Positions 1-6,130 of a stretch of 8,009 nucleotides of DNA are shown here, piece by piece. The position numbers and the translations under genes are program-made. The stretch spans positions 1 to 8,009 of the forward strand of contig CATMIM010000039.1 in NCBI GenBank assembly GCA_950068635.1, written 5' to 3'. The stretch comes from an uncultured Candidatus Poseidoniales archaeon (lineage in GTDB: Archaea; Thermoplasmatota; Poseidoniia; Poseidoniales; Thalassarchaeaceae). Under the pieces are notes generated by a model. The model had not been told where the DNA came from, searched no databases, and worked only from the letters and a program-made list of their open reading frames with translations. Each line of letters opens with the position of its first letter. Positions within the stretch are counted from its first letter, which is position 1.

Positions 1-2
1 TG

Positions 3-989
3 GGGCGCCGTTTCGCTGGGGCTTCCCAGTTTGCGTTGGTCGCAATCGATGGGCCGGTCCACGGCGGCCGGGAAGTCCCGGGGGATTACGCCACGGCCAT
101 GGCCGACGGCGGCGTGGACAATATCCTGATTACCTACGAGATAATCGGTGCCGCCAAGATTCGCCGCCTGTGTTCCGTGGCCCAAAGATGCCGCATCGGC
201 GTGGCAGTGGACAATGCCAAGAACGTGGATGATTTGGCCCAGGCTGCTCTTGGGGCCGGTGTAACCATAGAAGCCTATGTGGAGCTTGAAGCTGGCCGGG
301 GAATCTCCGGCGTAGCAGAAGGCAAACCTGCTTTGGATCTGGCTAGGCATATCTCCAAGTCAAAGGGGTTGCACTTCGGCGGTCTGTTGGCTATGCCGCC
401 GGTGCCCAAAGCTAGAAAAGAGGGCGACGAAAGGATCTACCCCACCCACGTTGAGATTAAACAGGTGGCGGTCCAAGGCCTGCAGCCCGTGTTGGATACC
501 AAGAAATCCATTGAAAGCGACGGTCTGCGTGTTCCCAACGTAGCCGTGGGCGGCACCTGGCTCTACGACATTGCCGGCGACATGCCGGGCATCACTGAAG
601 TTATAGCTGGCTCCTATCCTTTGATGGACTACGATTCTTTCCAGCTTCGGGGAGAGTTCAGCCAGGCAGCCAAAGTTCTGGCCCAGGTAATAAGCCATCC
701 GGTGGAGGCAACCGCCATTTTGGACGCTGGCCACAAAGCCACCGGGCCAGACTTGGGCATACCAGTGTTAGAAGGCATGGCTGGCTCCAAAGCCACCGGG
801 TTCAGCGCCGAGCACGGCACTTTGAAGCTCGAAGGAGAGGCGGCAGGGCATTTCAACCCTGGCGACAAGGCATGGCTATTACCCTACCATCTGGGCCTTT
901 GCTTGAATCAGTACGACTACATCCGGGCGGTCCGCGACGGCAAACTGGAAGGCTTCTGGTTGATGTCCGGCCGGGGCCGGTTTGGCTAA
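3..989 (+). CDS. D-threonine aldolase / D-serine dehydratase-like PLP protein, 5' end cut by window edge
   Basis: The frame is open from the left edge to TAA at 987-989, so the true start lies outside; the first start-like codon, TTG at 36, is not credible. Residues below count from that TTG. From about residue 21 the protein follows the fold-type III (alanine-racemase-like barrel) family: GGVDNILITYEIIG, then VGGTWLYDIAG (phosphate-binding glycine region), ITEVIAGSY, LDAG and a C-terminal beta domain ending in GRGRFG. Family members use PLP to cleave D-3-hydroxyamino acids or to deaminate D-serine in the cytoplasm. Two oddities stand out. The metal-site motif, usually H-x-C or H-x-D, reads HLGLC (H285, G287, C289), so the second ligand is absent from its usual place. 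The first 20 or so residues also resemble the family poorly. The lysine that binds PLP would lie upstream of the window. A second family member follows 44 bp downstream, suggesting a co-transcribed tandem pair. Family is fairly sure; substrate is unknown. Confidence 0.8.
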   Translation, partial: GRRFAGASQFALVAIDGPVHGGREVPGDYATAMADGGVDNILITYEIIGAAKIRRLCSVAQRCRIGVAVDNAKNVDDLAQAALGAGVTIEAYVELEAGRGISGVAEGKPALDLARHISKSKGLHFGGLLAMPPVPKARKEGDERIYPTHVEIKQVAVQGLQPVLDTKKSIESDGLRVPNVAVGGTWLYDIAGDMPGITEVIAGSYPLMDYDSFQLRGEFSQAAKVLAQVISHPVEATAILDAGHKATGPDLGIPVLEGMAGSKATGFSAEHGTLKLEGEAAGHFNPGDKAWLLPYHLGLCLNQYDYIRAVRDGKLEGFWLMSGRGRFG

Positions 990-1022
990 CCTCTGCGAGG
1001 CATATCCTAAATAACCATTTCT

Positions 1023-1028
1023 GGAGAG
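1023..1028 (+). promoter_or_regulatory. Shine-Dalgarno site for the second PLP-family gene
   Basis: GGAGAG lies 5 nt before the ATG at 1034. It fixes that start over the longer in-frame extension to 872, which only overlaps the preceding gene. A clear SD at an internal gene also fits a bacterial source for this segment. Confidence 0.6.
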
Positions 1029-1033
1029 AAACA

Positions 1034-1486
1034 ATGGACTACAACTACCGACCAACCGTGGGCACTCCGATGGAGGAACTGGACACTCCATGTTTGATTC
1101 TGGACATGGACGAGTTGGACAACAACATGGACGTCATTGCCCATTTCTACGCAGGGCAGTCCAGCAAGCTCCGTGGCCACAGCAAGAACCACAAAACCCC
1201 GGCCATCGCCCATAGGCAGATTCGCCGGGGCGGGACCATCGGTGGCGTTTGTTCGGCCAAGGTAGCAGAGGCGGAGGTCATGGTTCACGGCGGGATTCCC
1301 AGTGTTTTCATCACCAGCGAGGTAATCGCCCCTCTGAAGATCGACCGCTTGTGCGCCTTGGCCCAAGACGCCGAAATGTTGGTGGCTTGCGACGACCCCA
1401 AAAACGCCAGGGACCTTTCCCGGGCTGCCACAGCACAAGGCGTTGAACTTGGTGTGGTTATTGAGTTGGAGACCGGAATGGGACGG
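1034..1486 (+). pseudogene. N-terminal fragment of a D-threonine aldolase-like PLP protein
   Basis: The opening TPMEELDTPCLILDMDELDN is the standard N-terminus of this family (LDTP, then the first barrel strand). The segment LRGHSKNHKTP at about residues 47-55 matches the RPH-x-K-T-HK motif whose first lysine (here K51) normally forms the Schiff base with PLP. GGVCSAKVAEAEVMVHGG and FITSEVI follow as the next barrel strands. Homology ends at ELETGMGR (about residue 151), roughly 40% of the usual length of nearly 370-380 residues; the distal barrel and the metal-binding beta domain are missing. It is a close relative of the upstream gene over FITSEVI / LKIDRLC / DDPKNARDL, indicating a tandem paralogue pair. 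Confidence 0.75.
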
Positions 1487-2959
1487 TTCAAGCATCCACA
1501 GCAACCACTCAGCATGCTCGGCCGCGGTACGCGCATCGCCGACGAGCACCTGCAGGTGCGAGTGAGCGGCGACGCCCACCTGCTCAAGGGGCTTTGCAAG
1601 GTCGTTCTCTCAACCGGTTCCATTGACCGAGAGTTCATCGAAGAGCACACCGAGGGATTCGAAGACTTCGCGGCTGCCATCGAGTCCGTCACCTGGGAGG
1701 ACATCGTCTCCGGTTCAGGAGTCGAGCGGGAGGACATTGAACGGGTTGGCGAGGCGTTCGCCTCATCGGAGAGGATGATCATCTGCTGGGCGATGGGGCT
1801 CACCCAGCATCGCAACTCCGTGGCCGTCATCCAGGAGATCGCCAACCTGTTGTTCCTGGGGGGACATTTCGGCAGACCGGGAGCGGGGGCGTGTCCGGTG
1901 CGCGGACACTCCAACGTGCAGGGAGACCGCACGGTGGGCATCGTTCACCACCCAAAGCCCTCCTTCATCGCGGCACTCAACGAAGCCACGGGAATAACCG
2001 CTCCCGAGCAGGGGGGCTTGGACACCGTCGAGGCGGTCAAGGCGATGCGCGCAGGCAAAGTGCGCCTGCTGATGGCCATGGGGGGGAATCTGCTGTCTGC
2101 GATGTCGGACACCGAGGCTGTGGCCGAAGGGATCTCGCAGGTTGACCTGACGGTGCAGATCTCCACCAAACTGAACCGCAGTCATCTGGTAACTGGAAAC
2201 AGGGCTCTCATCCTCCCGTGCATGGGAAGGACCGAGATCGATGAGCAGGAATCAGGCCCACAGTTCGTCTCGGTCGAGAACTCCATGGGTGTCGTGCATT
2301 CCAGCCGCGGCAGCCTCGCTCCAGCTTCTGCACATCTGCGCTCCGAGGTCAGCATCGTATGTGGCATGGGCCATGCGACCTTCGGGGATTCACCGTTCGC
2401 CTGGCAGGAGCATACTCGAGATTATGCTGGCATCCGGTCGCTGATCGAGGCGGTGGTTCCCGGATTCGATGATTACGAGGTCAGGGTGTCCCAGGATGGG
2501 GGATTCCATCTTCCGAACGGGCCACGTGACGGCCCGGTGTTCCCCACTGACAACGGGAAGGCCAAGTTCACGGTGCACGCTCTGCCCCAGCCAGTGGCGG
2601 CCGCGGGACAGTTCACGATGATGACCGTGCGCAGCCACGACCAGTACAACACGACCATCTACGGCAACGATGACCGCTATCGCGGGGTCTACGGAGCCCG
2701 CCGCATCGTGTTGATGAATCGCGATGACATGGCCACGCTGCACCTTTCGGCGGGAGATGAGGTGGACATCACTTCGCACTTCGAGGGTAAAGAGCGGCAC
2801 GCCGCGAGCTGGAAGGTCGTACCCGCTGAGATACCTGAAGGGAACGTCTGCACCTACTTCCCGGAGGCAAACGTGCTCATCCCGCTGGAGTCGGTGGCCG
2901 AGGGGAGCAACACTCCTACCAGCAAATCGGTCGCGGTCAGCATATCGGGTCCGAACTGA
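1034..2959 (+). CDS. Chimeric reading frame: D-threonine aldolase-like N-terminus joined to FdhF/YdeP oxidoreductase C-terminus
   Basis: One open frame of 641 codons runs from ATG 1034 (SD at 1023) to TGA 2957-2959. Residues 1-151 are the N-terminal half of an alanine-racemase-like PLP protein. From about residue 152 (FKHPQQPLSMLG) to the end it is a molybdopterin oxidoreductase of the FdhF/YdeP type. Neither part is complete: the PLP part stops at ELETGMGR, where the family continues with a Cys-Gly and the rest of the barrel, and the oxidoreductase lacks its N-terminal cofactor-binding region. These two folds are not known to me as a natural fusion, and each half would be non-functional alone. 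The frame is kept across the join, which happens by chance one time in three. I read it as an assembly chimera or a recombination product, not a working protein. The two halves are described separately. Confidence 0.75.
   Translation: MDYNYRPTVGTPMEELDTPCLILDMDELDNNMDVIAHFYAGQSSKLRGHSKNHKTPAIAHRQIRRGGTIGGVCSAKVAEAEVMVHGGIPSVFITSEVIAPLKIDRLCALAQDAEMLVACDDPKNARDLSRAATAQGVELGVVIELETGMGRFKHPQQPLSMLGRGTRIADEHLQVRVSGDAHLLKGLCKVVLSTGSIDREFIEEHTEGFEDFAAAIESVTWEDIVSGSGVEREDIERVGEAFASSERMIICWAMGLTQHRNSVAVIQEIANLLFLGGHFGRPGAGACPVRGHSNVQGDRTVGIVHHPKPSFIAALNEATGITAPEQGGLDTVEAVKAMRAGKVRLLMAMGGNLLSAMSDTEAVAEGISQVDLTVQISTKLNRSHLVTGNRALILPCMGRTEIDEQESGPQFVSVENSMGVVHSSRGSLAPASAHLRSEVSIVCGMGHATFGDSPFAWQEHTRDYAGIRSLIEAVVPGFDDYEVRVSQDGGFHLPNGPRDGPVFPTDNGKAKFTVHALPQPVAAAGQFTMMTVRSHDQYNTTIYGNDDRYRGVYGARRIVLMNRDDMATLHLSAGDEVDITSHFEGKERHAASWKVVPAEIPEGNVCTYFPEANVLIPLESVAEGSNTPTSKSVAVSISGPN
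1487..2959 (+). pseudogene. FdhF/YdeP-family molybdopterin oxidoreductase, C-terminal two thirds
   Basis: This part carries the hallmarks of the 'formate dehydrogenase-like' YdeP group of Mo-bisMGD enzymes. They include IADEHLQVRVSGDAHLLKG, IDREFIEEHTEGFE, CWAMGLTQH, the glycine-rich GRPGAGACPVRGHSNVQGD (about 1876-1926), MAMGGNLL, and a final molydopterin-binding beta-barrel with TVRSHDQYNTTIYG, RIVLMN and YFPEANVLIP. The family is an oxidoreductase bound to a bis-molybdopterin cofactor; physiological substrates are mostly unproven and formate is not assured. About 490 residues remain of a usual 750 or so. The missing N-terminal region would hold the first cofactor-binding part and the metal-ligand area. 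The stop codon at 2957-2959 sits one base from the stop of the opposing TPR gene, so the 3' ends practically touch. The 5' truncation coincides with the join to the PLP fragment. Typed as a fragment; in the source genome the gene is probably intact. Confidence 0.8.
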
Positions 2960-2960
2960 C

Positions 2961-5423
2961 TCAGCTCGTCGCCCTTGCCAGTCGCTTCAGCTTCTTTCCC
3001 TGCTCCTTGTGCAACTTGCGGAAGCGGCGAATCTGCTCCTTGGCCATATCCGCCTCCTTGCCTCCGAGCGGTTCGGCTCGCTTCTTCGAGAGCCCCTGCT
3101 CGAAACATTTGATCCCGTCCTGGAAGCGCTCGACCTCTCCATAGGCAGTCCCCATGTTGTAGAGCGTGGCCCCAGTGACGCCGGCCGGGTTGATGGACAT
3201 CGCCTTGTGATAGGCTTCTATGCACTCTCCGTAGCGCTCCAGGTAGTAGAGCGAGTTCCCTCTGGCGTTGAGCAGGCGAATGACCATCGTATCATCATCC
3301 ACGAACGAGGGCAGTGCTTTGTCGAAGCAGGCGAGTGACTCGGCGTACTTCTCATCTGTAAGCAGGGCGAGTCCCTTGTTGTACCACTCTATGTCCGGAT
3401 TGGCGATTGACGTCGACTCCCTGGCACCTGGGATGCCGCTGTCCGCAGCGGCTGTATCTATGACGAGAGCCACCTTGGCAAGGTCAACCTCTGGGTTGTC
3501 CTCGACGACCCTTCGCTCCTCCGCCTCTTGCTCATGCGCCCCGGCGACACTGTCCAACGTGACCTCTGCCTGAGCGACCTCCTCGGAACTGACTGGTTCG
3601 GGAACCGGTTCAGGTTCTGCGGGCGATTCCGTAGCATCCATGTCAGCCCACGGGTCATCATCGGCTGGCGCAACAGGATCAGGTTCGGGAGTCTGTTCCA
3701 TGACCGGTTCAGGGTCCGACGTTGCCTGCACCACGGGTTCAGGGGTGATTTCAGGAGCTGGGGTTGCCACCTCCACGGCCGTTTCCCCGGTCAGCCCAGC
3801 GATCTTGTTCTCGATCTTGGCGGCTGTCTCAAGTTCGCCAGCAGACACGAATGTCCTTCGCAGTCCCTGCCAGAGTGGCACGTCTTCACGTGCGTGCTCG
3901 ATCTGCGCCCTCCACACCTTCACTGCCTGCGCGTGGTCGCCTGAAAGGGTGAGCGCCCGTGCTCTCAGCACAGCATTGTCACGCCCTCCGTCGTCAGGGA
4001 TGTGCTTGAGTGCCTCAGTCGCCAATGCTGGACCCTCAGGGAGGGTCACGGGATGTTCTCCGACTTGGTCAAGAACCGCGCTCTCTCCTTCGCCTATGTC
4101 GACGAGCAACTGGGCGAACTCAGCCCGGTCAGGATGCAGAGGTTCGGAGTTGAGCAGAGACCTCCAGGCGTCGATCGACTGGTCCAACCGCCCAAGTTGC
4201 ATCGAGGCGTCAGCCAATGCCCGGGCGGCTTTTCCGTAGTCACCTCTGAGCGACAGCGCCGTCTCGAAGCAGGTCGCTGCGGTGTCGATGTGCCCCGACT
4301 TCCGATGCAATGTTCCCAGATTGTACCAAGAGGAGGCGTCCTCGTTGTCCAGTCCGAGGGCGTAGTTGAACGATTCTATGGCATTCTCATCCAATCCCAT
4401 GCGCGCCATCGCATTGGCTGCGATACGCCAGCAGCGGGGGTCTTCCGCAGCGGTGGTGTGCAGGTGGTCGCGCAGCAGATCCAGCGCATCCTCGAGATCG
4501 CCCGCCTTCACCATCTGGGCCGCGAGGTCAGCCAATCCGTCCAGGTCAACAGCGACCTCTTCAGCCGGCGGCTGGGCAACTGGTGCAGGCTCAGGTGGGG
4601 GTGCAGGTTCGGCCTGAGGGGGTTCAGACTCGACAGCGGGTGCAGGAGTTGGATCAGGTGCAGCGCTCGTCTGCGGTGGTTCCGTGCCAGCGGCGATCTC
4701 GGAGAGCAGAGGGTGCGACGGGAAAGAACGGAGGCCGATGTGCGCCCAGCGAGCAGCATCGTCAGTTTCCCCGGTACGTGACAACAGGACGGCGAGATTG
4801 GCAGCGGCCGGGCCGTGGTCCGCCTGCATGTCGAGGCAGATGGTGAACGACTTCTGCGCCTCTTCTACGTCCCCGCTCATCTCGTGGACCACTCCACGAT
4901 TGAACCACGCCATCGCGTTGCTCGCATCGGCGGCGATCACTTGATTGAACTTGGAGAGGGCCTCCTTCGACTTGCCTTCTCTGCCCAGTTGCTCCCCGTC
5001 GGCCAACAGCGCGTCCATGTCGATGCCACCATCTTCTTCGGTGGCTACCTCGGAATCGCCATCAGCCTCAGACTCCTCTTCTTCATCTGCGGAGTCAGAC
5101 GTCATGCGTCCCTTGATGCTGCTCGCCGCCTCGGAAGTCTTCACGACGAGGTCACTACCGGCCTCCCCTACCATGCGGAAGACCGGAATCACATGCTCGC
5201 CGACGGTCTCGGTCATCTTCTCGACGACCGGTTCAACTCGGTCCACCACCTTCTGGACACCTTCGCTGACCGCCTCTGACGCTTCACTGAGTTTCTCCTT
5301 GACTGTACTGGAACGCTTCGGTGGGACACCGAAGAGGGCGCCGTCGCAGTTGGGGCAGGCTGCTTCGCGACCGTCGAGGTCGTTGTCGCAGTGGGGACAT
5401 GTTTCGTGGCCGTGCTCGGGCAT
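2961..5423 (-). CDS. Large acidic protein with N-terminal zinc ribbon and three TPR blocks
   Basis: The product has about 820 residues. It opens with a four-cysteine zinc ribbon, CPHC (C9, C12) and CPNC (C23, C26). An amphipathic, probably helical stretch follows (about 40-110), then a very acidic segment (about 112-132). Three groups of tetratricopeptide repeats lie at about 138-242, 292-545 and 675-785. Typical repeat signatures include AWFNRGVVHEMSGDVEEA, SWYNLGTLHRKSGHIDTA and LYNMGTAYGEVERFQDGI. The groups are separated by Pro/Glu/Ala-rich linkers (about 247-290 and 548-625). A basic tail (KEQGKKLKRLARATS) ends it. There is no signal peptide or membrane segment. TPR arrays bind other proteins, so a cytoplasmic scaffold is the likely role; the partner is unknown. 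I chose ATG 5423, with GGAGG 10 nt upstream (5434-5438); an in-frame GTG at 5447 would add MGVGGLLN. It is convergent with the oxidoreductase and divergent from the FMN reductase. No close named family is recognised. Confidence 0.85.
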   Translation of the reverse strand: MPEHGHETCPHCDNDLDGREAACPNCDGALFGVPPKRSSTVKEKLSEASEAVSEGVQKVVDRVEPVVEKMTETVGEHVIPVFRMVGEAGSDLVVKTSEAASSIKGRMTSDSADEEEESEADGDSEVATEEDGGIDMDALLADGEQLGREGKSKEALSKFNQVIAADASNAMAWFNRGVVHEMSGDVEEAQKSFTICLDMQADHGPAAANLAVLLSRTGETDDAARWAHIGLRSFPSHPLLSEIAAGTEPPQTSAAPDPTPAPAVESEPPQAEPAPPPEPAPVAQPPAEEVAVDLDGLADLAAQMVKAGDLEDALDLLRDHLHTTAAEDPRCWRIAANAMARMGLDENAIESFNYALGLDNEDASSWYNLGTLHRKSGHIDTAATCFETALSLRGDYGKAARALADASMQLGRLDQSIDAWRSLLNSEPLHPDRAEFAQLLVDIGEGESAVLDQVGEHPVTLPEGPALATEALKHIPDDGGRDNAVLRARALTLSGDHAQAVKVWRAQIEHAREDVPLWQGLRRTFVSAGELETAAKIENKIAGLTGETAVEVATPAPEITPEPVVQATSDPEPVMEQTPEPDPVAPADDDPWADMDATESPAEPEPVPEPVSSEEVAQAEVTLDSVAGAHEQEAEERRVVEDNPEVDLAKVALVIDTAAADSGIPGARESTSIANPDIEWYNKGLALLTDEKYAESLACFDKALPSFVDDDTMVIRLLNARGNSLYYLERYGECIEAYHKAMSINPAGVTGATLYNMGTAYGEVERFQDGIKCFEQGLSKKRAEPLGGKEADMAKEQIRRFRKLHKEQGKKLKRLARATS

Positions 5424-5433
5424 GTTCAACAGG

Positions 5434-5438
5434 CCTCC
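5434..5438 (-). promoter_or_regulatory. Possible ribosome binding site favouring ATG 5423 for the TPR gene
   Basis: On the minus strand GGAGG lies 10 nt before ATG 5423. If the GTG at 5447 were the start, this GGAGG would be inside the coding region. It is slightly far for an ideal spacing, so it supports but does not settle the start. Confidence 0.35.
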
Positions 5439-5474
5439 GACCCCCACCGTTCACGGATAAGGGTTCTCCGTGCG

Positions 5475-5484
5475 CGCATATGCG
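5475..5484. promoter_or_regulatory. Palindrome in the divergent promoter region
   Basis: CGCATATGCG is a perfect 10-bp palindrome in the roughly 120-bp spacer between the divergent TPR and FMN-reductase genes. An 8-bp palindrome GAGCGCTC follows at 5490-5497. Its CATATG core lies about 30-35 bp before the GTG at 5447, near where an archaeal TATA-like element would sit for a leaderless transcript. It could be an operator or a weak core promoter; short palindromes are also common in GC-rich DNA. Confidence 0.25.
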
Positions 5485-5511
5485 GGTGCGAGCGCTCTCG
5501 TGGGCGGAGCG

Positions 5512-5523
5512 GGAAAACGTATG
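5512..5523 (+). promoter_or_regulatory. Weak TATA-like stretch before the FMN reductase gene
   Basis: GAAAACGTATGA is the most AT-rich stretch in an otherwise GC-rich spacer. It is centred about 29 bp before ATG 5547, the distance expected of an archaeal TATA box if the message is leaderless. No Shine-Dalgarno sequence is seen close to that ATG, which agrees with leaderless translation. The match to a TATA consensus is poor. Confidence 0.25.
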
Positions 5524-5546
5524 AAGAGACGTCGACTCGCCGCAGC

Positions 5547-6095
5547 ATGGCTGACGAACCGGTGCGCGTGATGGGACTCTCTGGGAGCATCGGCGCCACT
5601 TCAGCCAATCAAAGTCTGCTCACGCTGGCCCTCAGAGCGGCCGAGCAAGCGGGTGCAGAGACGGTCCGCTGGGACCTCGAGGAGAACCCTTTGCCCTTGG
5701 TCGGGGCGGCTGATTCGTGGGAGGATGAGAACGTCAAGGCGTTCCAAGAGATGGCCAGAAGCGTTGATGCATTCATCGTCAGCAGCCCAGAGTATCACGG
5801 ATCGATGTCCAGCGTGATCAAGAACCAGTTCGACTGGCTCTACTTCGAGCATGTCGAGGGCAAGACGTTCGGCTTGATGTCGACTCTCGGAGGCCAGACC
5901 AACTCGAACACCCTCAACCACCTGCGCCTGGTGGTGCGCTGGCTCAGGGCATGGGTGGTGCCGACACAGGTCGCTGTGGGCAAAGTGAAGAGCGCTTTCG
6001 ATGAGGATGGCGAACTTGAGGATGAGGAGTTAGCCAGCAGGGTGGAAAAACTCGCTCAAGAGGTCATAGACCACGCTATTCGGATGCGCGATTGA
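5547..6095 (+). CDS. NADPH-dependent FMN reductase family flavoprotein
   Basis: The 182-residue product matches the flavodoxin-fold NAD(P)H-dependent FMN reductase family (the FMN_red domain) in length and layout. The phosphate-binding loop of FMN is GLSGSIGATSANQSLL (about residues 10-25; the family pattern is GS-x-R-x-x-S-x-N). SSPEYHGSMSSVIKNQFDWL (about 79-98) is the second FMN-contacting signature, close to the family SPEYHGS-x-x-x-x-KN-x-x-DW. Such soluble enzymes bind FMN and use NAD(P)H to reduce flavin, quinones or other small acceptors; the real substrate cannot be read from sequence. The usual arginine after GS is isoleucine here. I chose ATG 5547 because the homologous part begins within eight residues of it, while the upstream extension to 5391 runs into the TPR gene on the other strand. 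It diverges from the TPR gene and converges on the HEAT-repeat gene. Confidence 0.9.
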   Translation: MADEPVRVMGLSGSIGATSANQSLLTLALRAAEQAGAETVRWDLEENPLPLVGAADSWEDENVKAFQEMARSVDAFIVSSPEYHGSMSSVIKNQFDWLYFEHVEGKTFGLMSTLGGQTNSNTLNHLRLVVRWLRAWVVPTQVAVGKVKSAFDEDGELEDEELASRVEKLAQEVIDHAIRMRD

Positions 6096-6120
6096 CTAAC
6101 TTTTTCAAGAATTGTTAGTC
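6094..6120. terminator. Inverted repeat between convergent genes, candidate terminator
   Basis: GACTAAC (6094-6100) and GTTAGTC (6114-6120) form a perfect 7-bp stem around a 13-nt loop that starts with five T. It overlaps the stop codon of the FMN reductase and ends 10 bp before the stop of the opposing HEAT-repeat gene. The position fits a bidirectional transcription end. There is no long T-run after the stem, so it is not a textbook intrinsic terminator. Confidence 0.4.
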
Positions 6121-6130
6121 GTTTGTTCAG

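Noticed and set aside
990..1000. Small hairpin CCTC-TGC-GAGG between the two PLP genes
   Set aside because: A 4-bp stem with no T-run is too weak to call a terminator, and the genes look co-transcribed.
872..1033. Upstream in-frame extension of the chimeric reading frame from ATG 872
   Set aside because: It overlaps the last 118 bases of the first PLP gene in another frame, and the ATG at 1034 has a good SD and the family's normal N-terminus.
1285..1941. Long open frames on the minus strand opposite the chimeric gene (1007-1579 and 1285-1941)
   Set aside because: They are shadows of the plus-strand coding region in GC-rich DNA; their translations have no recognisable domain and low-complexity Ser/Arg/Pro content.
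1034..2959. A novel natural fusion enzyme
   Set aside because: Both domains are cut in the middle of their folds and lack essential parts, so a functional fusion is very unlikely.
4002..4781. Plus-strand open frames inside the TPR gene (for example 3640-4239 and 4002-4781)
   Set aside because: The minus strand there encodes clear TPR repeats; the plus-strand products are unpatterned.
5391..5546. Longer version of the FMN reductase starting at 5391
   Set aside because: The extra residues have no family similarity and would overlap the start of the divergent TPR gene.
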